From the NCBI GenBank assembly GCA_007116765.1, contig SKHV01000074.1:1-6516 (forward strand): a stretch of DNA of 6,516 bases, written 5' to 3'. Shown in pieces: positions 1 to 5,789 of the stretch (position 1 is its first letter; each line of letters begins with the position of its first letter). This DNA comes from Prolixibacteraceae bacterium. GTDB lineage: Bacteria; Bacteroidota; Bacteroidia; Bacteroidales; Prolixibacteraceae. Below the pieces are notes generated by a model. The model was not told where the DNA came from. It made no database searches and worked only from the letters and a program-made list of their open reading frames with translations. The position numbers were made by a program, and so were the translations under genes.

Positions 1-44
1 GTAAGCTTTTCGGCTTCTATAAACTTTTCTATTCTATCTCGCAT
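1..44 (-). CDS. N-terminus of a probable XRE-family helix-turn-helix regulator (partial)
   Basis: An ATG at 44 on the minus strand opens a frame reading MRDRIEKFIEAEKL plus two bases of a probable Thr codon before the window ends. This resembles the opening of a common Bacteroidetes XRE-type regulator, in which a first helix of this kind is followed by an L-T-x-x-x-F-A-x-x-I-G recognition-helix region. That region is outside the window, so the assignment rests on 14 residues and family memory. The frame has a stop at 81-83 and no other ATG between it and 44, which fixes the start. A good Bacteroidetes-type promoter lies about 50-75 bases upstream, and a perfect palindrome covers its -7 box, which suggests repression at this promoter, possibly by the product itself. 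Any other short DNA-binding protein with a similar first helix remains possible. Confidence 0.5.
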   Translation of the reverse strand, partial: MRDRIEKFIEAEKL

Positions 45-88
45 AATCTCATTAATTACATTACTAAACCAGTTTACAATTCACTTAA

Positions 89-100
89 TTACAAATGTAA
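89..100. promoter_or_regulatory. Operator-like palindrome TTACAAATGTAA, copy 1 (perfect)
   Basis: The dodecamer has perfectly complementary arms, TTACA and TGTAA, around a two-base centre. The core TACANNTGTA equals the operator described for the CopY/MecI/BlaI repressor family; several phage-type repressors also use short dyads. It overlaps the -7 box of the predicted promoter of the gene starting at 44, where binding would repress. Which protein binds it cannot be read from this window: the adjacent regulator or a BlaI-like repressor encoded elsewhere are both possible. Confidence 0.45.
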
Positions 101-121
101 TAAAAAAAAGTAAACGCCAAA
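92..121 (-). promoter_or_regulatory. Bacteroidetes-type promoter for the leftmost gene
   Basis: On the minus strand, TTTG (121-118) is followed after 18 bases by TACATTTG (99-92). This fits the known Bacteroidetes -33 TTTG and -7 TAnnTTTG pattern. Transcription would start near 85 and leave a leader of about 40 bases before the ATG at 44. The -7 box lies entirely inside the perfect dyad at 89-100, so a protein bound there would block RNA polymerase. Spacing and sequence are good, but the promoter is predicted from sequence only. Confidence 0.5.
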
Positions 122-146
122 TCACATTTGTACAAAACAGATGAGG

Positions 147-158
147 TTACAATTGTAT
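147..158. promoter_or_regulatory. Operator-like dyad TTACAATTGTAT, copy 2 (9 of 10 arm bases)
   Basis: This repeats the TTACA-NN-TGTAA pattern with only the last base changed; the core TACANNTGTA is intact. It sits 58 bases from the start of copy 1 and just upstream of the -33 element of the leftmost gene. That is close to five and a half helical turns, so the two sites may lie on opposite faces unless the DNA bends. A weaker relative, TCACATTTGTAC at 122-133 (8 of 10), lies between them. Confidence 0.35.
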
Positions 159-527
159 CGTGTTTCACATATCAACATTAAACCGCTTTTACAATTAACT
201 TATGAGCTGTAAGTTATATGAAAAACAACAAATGAAGTAATAGTTTAAATTAAATGACTCATTAAGCTGGATAAGAATACTATAAAGACATATAAACCGC
301 TGACAACGTCAATATAATTACATTTGTTGGATATTTGTGGTGTAACATTAAACAAGCACTTCAATAAAAGTCGCTAATAAACTGGCTATATGAATGTTAG
401 TGTATATAAATTGAGTGGTTATGAAAATTGAGTTTTGCATGTAGTTGATTGTAGATATGTAACTTAAATGTGTGTGTTTTGCTGTGTTTTTAAGTGTGGA
501 AATTGCTTTTGAAGCCTAATTTTTGCA

Positions 528-539
528 TTACAAATGTAA
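528..539. promoter_or_regulatory. Operator-like palindrome TTACAAATGTAA, copy 3 (perfect)
   Basis: This is an exact second copy of the dodecamer at 89-100, 439 bases away, in a region without genes. A degenerate copy (543-554, 6 of 10 arm bases) follows directly. No promoter with a properly spaced -33 element is visible around it on either strand, so it does not obviously control a nearby start. It could be a remote auxiliary operator for the left-hand gene, a site for an unrecognised small RNA, or a relic. Confidence 0.35.
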
Positions 540-721
540 ATTACACAAATGTCCCCTACTCTTTTTTTAAATGTTGTTATTTACAGTACTATTATCTGTG
601 GAACTATTATTATCTTCAGAAAAATCCAACTAAATACTGTAACAGGTATTCACGCTTGAATAACTTTTTCTGAAACAATGTTTTCTTGTTCTGTTTCCAT
701 TTTTCACACACTTGCATGAGG

Positions 722-765
722 AAAAAAAAAAGAAGGGATTCTCAGCAAGTTGAGAATCCCTTCTT
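722..765 (-). terminator. Strong intrinsic terminator after the nitroreductase gene
   Basis: Bases 730-744 (AAGAAGGGATTCTCA) and 751-765 are perfect inverted complements, giving a 15-base-pair stem with a six-base loop (745-750). Read on the minus strand, the stem is followed by a run of ten T (731-722, the first two also in the stem). This is a textbook Rho-independent terminator for leftward transcription, 76 bases beyond the nitroreductase stop codon. On the plus strand the A-run precedes the stem and no T-run follows it, so it should act in one direction only. Confidence 0.93.
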
Positions 766-840
766 AGGAATATATAGTGTTGAATTACTTTACTTTATAA
801 AAGTACGACCATTTCAATTATAATTTGACAGATAATAATT

Positions 841-1419
841 TCATTTTAGCTTGTTCCAATTGCCTTCATAAATAATAGCGTCATGAGTTTTGCGATCTCT
901 ATCGTTAGCTTTTGGGACAGTAAGATGCTTTTCCAAATCACTTTCTTTTCCCAAATATCCGACAGCCACCATTACAATGGGTTCATAAATTTCGGGGATA
1001 TTAAAATTTTCTCGTGCTTTTTCATCGGAAAAGCCTCCCATATTTCTAAGGTACAATCCCATTGCCGACGCTTGGTAGGTAAAATTTCCCATTGCCAGTC
1101 CAATATCATAGGCAACGTGTTTACGTTCGGTATTCTTCTCAGGGTTTGTTTTTTGAGCCAAAACCATCATCAAAAACGGAGCTGTTTTCACCCATTCCTT
1201 GTTGAAGTCAATCAGACAATCGAAAAGTTTATCCCAGTGCTCAGCATTATCGGGTGTGGCATATATAAATCGCCAGGGCTGCTCATTACGCGACGATGCA
1301 GCCCAACGAGTTGCTTCAAATAATGTGTCGATTTCACTCTTTGATATATTCTTTGGGCTGTATGCTCTGGGACTGTACCGTGCCTGAATTTTTTCGTCAA
1401 TTTTTATATTTTCTTTCAT
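841..1419 (-). CDS. Nitroreductase-family FMN oxidoreductase
   Basis: The 192-residue product fits the usual length of compact nitroreductase-fold proteins, which bind FMN and reduce nitro compounds, quinones or other electrophiles using NAD(P)H. The N-terminal R14-x-S16-x-R18 pattern matches the family's FMN phosphate-binding signature. It is followed by A-A-S-S-R-N-E-Q-P-W-R-F at 40-51, the conserved S-x-x-N-x-Q-P-W segment. The helix YDIGLAMGNFTYQASAMGL (104-122) and the GG loop after it (128-129) are typical of the dimer core, and a basic RDRK segment precedes the C-terminal E-G-N-W. No signal peptide is present, so it should be cytosolic. The ATG at 1419 is preferred; a TTG four codons upstream is a weaker alternative. 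The gene has its own candidate promoter and ends at a strong terminator. The physiological substrate cannot be inferred. Confidence 0.92.
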   Translation of the reverse strand: MKENIKIDEKIQARYSPRAYSPKNISKSEIDTLFEATRWAASSRNEQPWRFIYATPDNAEHWDKLFDCLIDFNKEWVKTAPFLMMVLAQKTNPEKNTERKHVAYDIGLAMGNFTYQASAMGLYLRNMGGFSDEKARENFNIPEIYEPIVMVAVGYLGKESDLEKHLTVPKANDRDRKTHDAIIYEGNWNKLK

Positions 1420-1453
1420 ATCAATGTTCAAATAAATAGTTTCAATATATAAA

Positions 1454-1486
1454 CAAAAATACTTGTCATTAGTTTAGAGCACTAAA
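1454..1486 (-). promoter_or_regulatory. Candidate promoter of the nitroreductase gene
   Basis: On the minus strand TATTTTTG (1461-1454) matches the Bacteroidetes -7 pattern TAnnTTTG. A poor -33 candidate, TTTAG (1486-1482), lies 20 bases upstream and overlaps the last codons and stop of the preceding gene. Transcription would start around 1447, leaving a leader of roughly 30 bases to the ATG at 1419. The -7 match is exact, the -33 match weak. No terminator is visible between the two genes, so readthrough from the 959-codon gene could also contribute. Confidence 0.4.
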
Positions 1487-4361
1487 GATCAAATTGAATA
1501 GAATACAAAAATTCTGTTCTGAAACTCCCATCAAACAAGTAGCTGCTTCTTACTCCAAACTCCATTGGCGCTATAAAGCGGAGAAGATTAAGATCGGCTT
1601 TCAGTTCAATGCCTGTTGATTGAAGAAAGCCTCTGTAACTTTCAGCAAGATTGTTTGTTTGATTTACACCGTTATAAAGTGATAAGTCGTAAAAGGCTTT
1701 CATAGTAAAGCGCTTAATGTAGGCAAGCCTGCCCAGATCTAAATCGGGATAAAAAAGTGGTAAATGATAATCAAACATGAAGGTGTACATTTTATCATTT
1801 AGCCTGGATAAATGTCCTCGAGGATATTTTATTTTATCGGAAAAAGCATATTGACCGCTATTTTTTTGCTGAAAACCATAATAAAACGAGATGCCATGAT
1901 TGATATGAAAACCGGGTAAAAAAACATTTACTGCAATTGAGTGTATATGACCAAAATTGAGTACACCCGGCAGAGAAAGTGCATACGAAGCATCAAACAC
2001 AAAACCTAATCGAGGTTGAAGTTGTTGCCTGGATTGTCTGAAAATATTATACATGTACAATCTGCCTTCAAGGGTCTGATAAATTCCGTTGGGAAACGAC
2101 GAATGGGCATTATTATCGGGAGAAATATTGGTGAGCTGGTACCTTATTCGAGGATTAAGCAATCGGTAATAAGCTCCTTTGCTTAAATTTAAGGGAACAT
2201 TAGCTCCTATAGATAAATTGGTTTCATTCCAAACAAAATCAGTTTTAACCGTATCGGTACGATAAACCTCATTGTTTTGATTCAAATATTGTGAGATCTT
2301 GTAAAAGTAAGATTCTTTATTCGCGTTATTCACTTCTGCTTCAATAACAGGATACAAGCCCATGTATTTAGTACTCGCATAAAACTCGCCCCGTGTTTGC
2401 TGAGGTTTGTACCGATATCCGGCAGTAAATTCGGCAGTACTCAGCATATTTTGGCTTATTACCGATACGCCCGGCAATACATTTTGTTTGTAAGGATCGA
2501 TTGAAACAGGAGCCCAACTGTGTAAGTTGAAGAAATTTTTTGTCTTGTTGTATTTTACTGATTTATAGTCGATATCGCTTTGTTTAGAAAACTGAATAAC
2601 TCCGGATTCCTGTTTGCTTATGGCATCGGCAATTGGGTAATCACTTTTTTGCGTGTCAATGTAAAATGAACTAAACTCAAGTGAATCGAGATGAATCACT
2701 GCCGGCTCGTATCCATTTGCAGTATAATTACTAAAAAGAAGTTTTTTTTCTGATAAACTGAAATCGGCAATTCCAAATCGTGATTCTACTACGCTGTATA
2801 GCTCTTCATTTTCAATATCGAAATAATAAATATTGTCTATTCCGGTATAAGCTCCAATAAAAAGCAGTCCGTCTTTAAATTCAACCGGTTTCAATATTTC
2901 TTGATTATCAAAAGGAAATAGAATATCGACTTTTGAGGTTTCAATATTTATTTTGGCAATTGATTTTTTATTTTCTCGTAGCAAAACGGCATAAAGACTT
3001 TTTCCATCGGCACTCCACGAGGGGGTAATAATATAATCGTTTTCTGGGTTTTCAAGCCTCTGAATAATTTTTCCGTCGTTGCTATCAATTACTATTAAAT
3101 TGAAATTATAGTGATTGCCTGCTTCTACAACGGCTATTTTATTCAGATTGGGTGAAAATACAGGGGCAAACAATTTACTTTTGAATTTATATTCGATTAG
3201 TTGTTTGTTTTCAATATTCAAAACTCTCAATAATGAACTTTCTGAGTGTTCCCAGCGAGGATGTGGCAAAGGTTCACTCCAAATTAGGTGTCCGTTTTGA
3301 AAAGAAAGTGAATGCCTGAAATAGTAACCAGGAGTAAAAATTTTCTTTTCATTCCCATTTCTATCGAGGGTGATAAAAGTTGAAATATGTTGTAAGCCTA
3401 TGCGTTCGGCAATAATTGTAGAATCGTTTAATAGAAATACATTTTGATAATTAGTGAAATACTTTTGACCTTGGTTTGGCCAGGCGTCGAAACCGGTAGT
3501 AAATAGTATGTTATCTTCGGTTTTCCATCGGTTTTCCAAATAATTGAATACAGTATCGTAAAGTTGAATTTTATTTAAGCCTATACTGTTTCTTAGCCCC
3601 TTATCAAAAGCAACAAAAGAAAATGGTTTGGTCGCAACATGGCTTACCACTTCGTCCCATATTATTTGGTCGTATAGTTTACGGGCACCAGCTACCATGA
3701 AGTAACCCATTTGATAATAGTTGGCCACATTGTTTTTATACGAACCTAAATAGGCTTTATCGTACGAGTATTTTCCATTTTCGATAAGCTGTGTGCGCAA
3801 TTGTTGATGAAAACCCGGCAAGCGGCCACGGCCGGAAGTACTCAGCGCCGTTTCAGCAGCAACTGCATCGCCTTCGATGAACCAAAACGGAAGATAAGCT
3901 GCTGTAATTGCTGCTGCGGCTTGTTCGCCAAAAAGCCAACGTAACAAACGGGGCATTTCGCTTTCCACTTTGCTGAGCTGCACCATGTGTCGGTACTCAT
4001 GAATGGCCAGTTGCTCGAGCCAATCCTGCGAATAAATTCCCTGATGCGGTGTGGTAAACATTTCGATACGACTGGGAGCCCAGCCCAAAAAAGCATTTGA
4101 CTTAACCGTTTCGGTATGAAGGATTACAGAAACCTTCTTGGGCTTGTGATTGAGCGATTGCGTCACAAAGCGATACGAATCCTCCATCATAAGAGAAATT
4201 TCCAAGGCCTTCGCATCGAAACCCTCGGGGTAAATTATCTCAAAATGAATCGATTCAATCTTTTTCCATTGAATAGTACTCCGATTTTGCCCGTAATTAA
4301 AATACTGAGCCATCGAGCACATGGGTATGACTAACAAAAGCCAAAATGGTACGCTCTTCAC
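1482..4361 (-). CDS. Exported zinc-protease/TolB-like propeller/outer-membrane barrel protein
   Basis: The 959-residue product starts with a Sec signal peptide (MKSVPFWLLLVIPMCSMA, probable cleavage after A18; C15 lacks a proper lipobox). Residues 35-290 look like a gluzincin-type metallopeptidase: HEYRH at 121-125 supplies two zinc ligands and the general base E122, and WFIEGDA places E163 as the likely third ligand. Residues 300-600 carry propeller-type repeats, including FSPNLNKIAVV (402-412) and SWSADGKSLY (448-457), as in TolB and WD40-like domains. From about 610, after an N-L-H-S-W-x-P motif, alternating aromatic/polar strands run to the C-terminal FLYSIQFDL, suggesting an outer-membrane beta-barrel. 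I infer a barrel-anchored surface or periplasmic protease; the substrate is unknown. The start is GTG at 4361: an in-frame TAA directly precedes it, and the next ATG (M14) would destroy the signal peptide. Such proteins are easily misannotated as TolB. Confidence 0.85.
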   Translation of the reverse strand: MKSVPFWLLLVIPMCSMAQYFNYGQNRSTIQWKKIESIHFEIIYPEGFDAKALEISLMMEDSYRFVTQSLNHKPKKVSVILHTETVKSNAFLGWAPSRIEMFTTPHQGIYSQDWLEQLAIHEYRHMVQLSKVESEMPRLLRWLFGEQAAAAITAAYLPFWFIEGDAVAAETALSTSGRGRLPGFHQQLRTQLIENGKYSYDKAYLGSYKNNVANYYQMGYFMVAGARKLYDQIIWDEVVSHVATKPFSFVAFDKGLRNSIGLNKIQLYDTVFNYLENRWKTEDNILFTTGFDAWPNQGQKYFTNYQNVFLLNDSTIIAERIGLQHISTFITLDRNGNEKKIFTPGYYFRHSLSFQNGHLIWSEPLPHPRWEHSESSLLRVLNIENKQLIEYKFKSKLFAPVFSPNLNKIAVVEAGNHYNFNLIVIDSNDGKIIQRLENPENDYIITPSWSADGKSLYAVLLRENKKSIAKINIETSKVDILFPFDNQEILKPVEFKDGLLFIGAYTGIDNIYYFDIENEELYSVVESRFGIADFSLSEKKLLFSNYTANGYEPAVIHLDSLEFSSFYIDTQKSDYPIADAISKQESGVIQFSKQSDIDYKSVKYNKTKNFFNLHSWAPVSIDPYKQNVLPGVSVISQNMLSTAEFTAGYRYKPQQTRGEFYASTKYMGLYPVIEAEVNNANKESYFYKISQYLNQNNEVYRTDTVKTDFVWNETNLSIGANVPLNLSKGAYYRLLNPRIRYQLTNISPDNNAHSSFPNGIYQTLEGRLYMYNIFRQSRQQLQPRLGFVFDASYALSLPGVLNFGHIHSIAVNVFLPGFHINHGISFYYGFQQKNSGQYAFSDKIKYPRGHLSRLNDKMYTFMFDYHLPLFYPDLDLGRLAYIKRFTMKAFYDLSLYNGVNQTNNLAESYRGFLQSTGIELKADLNLLRFIAPMEFGVRSSYLFDGSFRTEFLYSIQFDL

Positions 4362-4375
4362 TTAATATTAAATTA

Positions 4376-4534
4376 AAAGAGGCCGTCTAAAAAGTCATGA
4401 AAATTACATTTGCCACAAAGGCTTAAAGACACTAAGTTTTCACAAAAATAAATTATGAGCATATTATAGTTTTGTGCTGCTTTAGTGATTTTGTGTCTTA
4501 GTGGCCTGACAAAAACTTTTTAGACAGCCTCTTT
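4376..4534. mobile_element. MITE-like hairpin element with 20-base terminal inverted repeats
   Basis: The left end AAAGAGGCCGTCTAAAAAGT (4376-4395) and the right end (4515-4534) are inverted complements with one mismatch in 20. Just inside, a second arm pair (about 4412-4447 and 4471-4506) matches at about 25 of 36 positions, so the whole 159 bases can fold into one long imperfect hairpin around an AT-rich loop. The inner arms contain CCAC-AAAG and GACACTAAG words of a type I recall from dispersed repeats in many bacterial genomes. It encodes nothing. No clean target-site duplication is visible. It lies between the ferritin stop (20 bases away) and the GTG start of the protease gene (14 bases away), so it may act as a terminator for one or a promoter-bearing leader for the other. 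Confidence 0.7.
4443..4450 (-). promoter_or_regulatory. Possible -7 box inside the hairpin element, facing the protease gene
   Basis: TATTTTTG on the minus strand (4450-4443) is identical to the -7 candidate of the nitroreductase gene and fits TAnnTTTG. It lies in the element's central AT-rich loop, about 80 bases before the GTG at 4361. No convincing TTTG is found 18-21 bases upstream, and an opposite-facing match (TAGTTTTG, 4467-4474) lies nearby, so both could be chance in AT-rich DNA. Confidence 0.22.
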
Positions 4535-4553
4535 ATTTGAGGTAATTAATTAC

Positions 4554-5066
4554 TCATTCATTTTGGGTTTCATCTACAAAAACCCGCGCTCCTAAATCTT
4601 TATCAATCATAAACAGCCCATGACCTTTTGCATCAACAAGGTTAAGCTGATCAATAATATCCTGAACATTTGCTTCTTCTTCAACTTGTTCATCAACAAA
4701 CCACATTAGCATACTGCGGGTTGCATGGTCGCTCAATTCAATTGATATGTCCATCAAATTGTTTATTGATTCGGTTACCATTTGTTCGTGCTCCAATACA
4801 CGCTTAAACATTTCAGTAACAGAGCCAAATTCAGAATCAACAGCATCAATAGGTTTAAGTATTACCCTTGAATTGCGTTCGTGAATATAATCGAAAAACT
4901 TGTTGGCGTGAGTCAGCTCTTCTTGAGCCTGAATTTTCATCCAATTGGCAATTCCAGGTAAACCAAGGGTTTGAGCATAAGCACTCATCGACAAGTATAA
5001 ATATGAAGAGTAGATCTCTTTATTTATCTGCTCATTCAGAGCACTTAACATTTTTTCTTTCAACAT
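4554..5066 (-). CDS. ftnA: Bacterial non-haem ferritin (FtnA type)
   Basis: The 170-residue product stores iron: ferritins assemble into 24-subunit cytosolic shells that oxidise Fe(II) and keep a ferric mineral core. With the start at 5066, residue numbers coincide with E. coli FtnA, and the ferroxidase ligands are all present: E17, E50 and H53 (in QEELTHANKF), E94 and Q127, with E126, E129 and E130 for the third, FtnA-specific site. Y24, usually conserved near the centre, is present. There is no haem-ligand methionine arrangement typical of bacterioferritin, and the length is too great for Dps. An in-frame ATG nine codons upstream (5093) would add MFKPIKLII, which the family lacks; MLKEKMLSALNEQINKE is the standard opening, so 5066 is chosen. 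The gene follows dnaX by 82 bases and is probably transcribed from its own promoter in that gap. Confidence 0.95.
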   Translation of the reverse strand: MLKEKMLSALNEQINKEIYSSYLYLSMSAYAQTLGLPGIANWMKIQAQEELTHANKFFDYIHERNSRVILKPIDAVDSEFGSVTEMFKRVLEHEQMVTESINNLMDISIELSDHATRSMLMWFVDEQVEEEANVQDIIDQLNLVDAKGHGLFMIDKDLGARVFVDETQNE

Positions 5067-5104
5067 AATAATTAGTTTTATGGGTTTAAACATTTATAAA
5101 AATA

Positions 5105-5112
5105 CAAATATG
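5105..5112 (-). promoter_or_regulatory. Weak -7 candidate for the ferritin gene
   Basis: CATATTTG on the minus strand (5112-5105) agrees with TAnnTTTG at all fixed positions but the first. A start about seven bases downstream, near 5098, would leave only a few bases before the ATG at 5093 but about 30 before the ATG at 5066, which fits the shorter ferritin. No good -33 TTTG is present; the position where one is expected overlaps the palindrome at 5134-5147. Confidence 0.25.
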
Positions 5113-5133
5113 AGTTCTTAGTGCAAATTATGA

Positions 5134-5147
5134 GTAACTATAGTTAC
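5134..5147. promoter_or_regulatory. Perfect 14-base palindrome between dnaX and ferritin
   Basis: GTAACTATAGTTAC is its own reverse complement. It begins one base beyond the dnaX stop codon and lies 68-81 bases upstream of the chosen ferritin start, close to where a -33 element is expected. Its place suggests an operator for the ferritin gene. The sequence does not clearly match the Fur or DtxR boxes I know. A short cruciform or a weak terminator stem for dnaX is possible, but it has no loop and no T-run. Confidence 0.35.
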
Positions 5148-5148
5148 A

Positions 5149-5778
5149 TTAACCTGAATAATCGAGATTGAATTTATTTTTAAATAACAAAAGAGTCGGA
5201 TTTTTTTGCATCATGGCTTTCAGTTTTTGTTCATCTGTGATAATTTTCACTTCACTTTCTTCTCTTTCCTCCAAATCAACCCTCACATCAATTAAGTCAT
5301 TTTTCAATTCCCTTCTCAAATATCCAATTATTTCAGGTTTCAAAAGCCTTGTTTTTTCTTGCAACACTGAATTTTCAACAGATATCACTACCAAGTAATC
5401 GTTTTCAAGAATCGGCAATGCTTTTAAGGTATTATATAAATGAACCTGATCGGCATAACGTTCTATAAAAACAGGCCAAAGGCTGTGAAGTTCATTTTCG
5501 GTAAAATGATTATTTAATTTAGAATCAGGTTCAGCTACTACTCCATTGTCTTCACTTGTATTTTTCTTGGCTTCTTCGCTTTTGGTTTCCCCCGATAATG
5601 CTTTTGAAATTGAAGGCGTAGCTAAATCTTTTGCTTTTTTAGTTATGATGTTTTTTGGGCGCTCCGAAGGTTTTGTTGAAGTTACTTTAGTTGTTTCAGC
5701 CCCTGACTTAGTTGTCACGGTTTCGCTTTTACTTTCAGAGAAAATAGGTTCAAGTACTTTTCCCGATTTCTCAGCTAC
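5149..5778 (-). CDS. dnaX: DnaX tau-specific segment, reached by -1 frameshift
   Basis: This frame is open from the A-run to a TAA at 5151-5149 and encodes 209 residues when joined after the slippery heptamer. Residues 1-90 are a flexible linker rich in S, T, K and E. Residues 92-209 form a folded-looking domain starting F-T-E-N-E-L-H-S-L-W and ending K-A-M-M-Q-K-N-P-T-L-L-L-F-K-N-K-F-N-L-D, which I recognise as the C-terminal domain of Bacteroidetes DnaX proteins. In tau this part is expected to carry the extra contacts that gamma lacks, such as to polymerase or helicase, though this domain is not clearly homologous to E. coli domains IV-V. The segment has no ATG before its last 25 codons and only a GTG at 5718, without any start signal, so it is unlikely to be a separate gene. 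Confidence 0.8.
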   Translation of the reverse strand, partial: VAEKSGKVLEPIFSESKSETVTTKSGAETTKVTSTKPSERPKNIITKKAKDLATPSISKALSGETKSEEAKKNTSEDNGVVAEPDSKLNNHFTENELHSLWPVFIERYADQVHLYNTLKALPILENDYLVVISVENSVLQEKTRLLKPEIIGYLRRELKNDLIDVRVDLEEREESEVKIITDEQKLKAMMQKNPTLLLFKNKFNLDYSG

Positions 5779-5789
5779 TTTTTTTTTTG
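5775..5789 (-). promoter_or_regulatory. dnaX: A10 slippery site, probable programmed -1 frameshift in dnaX
   Basis: The message reads CAA AAA AAA AAG TAG in the upstream frame: a run of ten A (5788-5779), then a G and an immediate stop (5777-5775). The run ends in A AAA AAG, the same heptamer that drives the -1 shift in E. coli dnaX. Slipping back one base makes GTA the next codon and enters the 209-codon tau extension. A long A-run can also act by polymerase slippage, as described for Thermus dnaX; one added A would give tau, while one lost A gives Ser-Ser-stop. A weak stem (GAGAAA at 5772-5767 with a TTTCTC just downstream) is the only stimulator seen. Confidence 0.7.

Larger units (their letters stand above)
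45..721. other. Long intergenic region with scattered operator-like dyads, no gene recognised
   Basis: These 677 bases carry no open frame with a credible product, no tRNA or rRNA, and no recognisable structured RNA. The recurring feature is TTACA-NN-TGTAA: perfect at 89-100 and 528-539, one mismatch at 147-158, and weaker at 122-133 and 318-329 (8 of 10 each). Half-sites TTACAATT occur at 75-82 and 189-196. The nonamer TAAACCGCT also occurs twice, near 178-186 and 293-301. The stretch 190-520 otherwise looks like non-coding, low-complexity AT-rich DNA. It may be a large regulatory region or the remains of a lost gene. Confidence 0.5.

Noticed and set aside
616..717. Minus-strand 33-codon frame MQVCEKWKQNKKTLFQKKLF..., rich in K and Q
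   Set aside because: Its ATG lies five bases past the T-run of the strong leftward terminator, leaving no room for a promoter or ribosome-binding region. The K/Q-rich composition is what AT-rich DNA gives by chance.
45..721. CRISPR array or tandem repeat reading of the recurring TTACA/TGTAA words
   Set aside because: The copies are only 12 bases, irregularly spaced and variable; they fit dispersed operators, not a CRISPR array.
780..815. Small hairpin around ACTTTATAAAAGT between the nitroreductase stop and the terminator
   Set aside because: Only about five A/T-rich pairs with a three-base loop; too weak to call, and the strong terminator follows directly.
883..1323. 146-codon plus-strand frame opposite the nitroreductase gene
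   Set aside because: It is the antisense shadow of a clear nitroreductase coding sequence; the translation shows no family features and no promoter or start signal supports it.
1419..1431. TTG start four codons upstream of the nitroreductase ATG
   Set aside because: The family normally starts a few residues before the R-x-S-x-R motif, which the ATG at 1419 satisfies; nothing favours a rare TTG.
3842..4096. 84-codon minus-strand frame inside the protease gene
   Set aside because: It overlaps the HEYRH-encoding region in another frame and has no recognisable product; the main frame is strongly supported by its motifs.
5041..5093. Longer ferritin starting at the upstream ATG (5093)
   Set aside because: The extra nine residues are absent from the family, the residue numbering of the iron ligands fits the ATG at 5066, and the -7 candidate would leave almost no leader for 5093.
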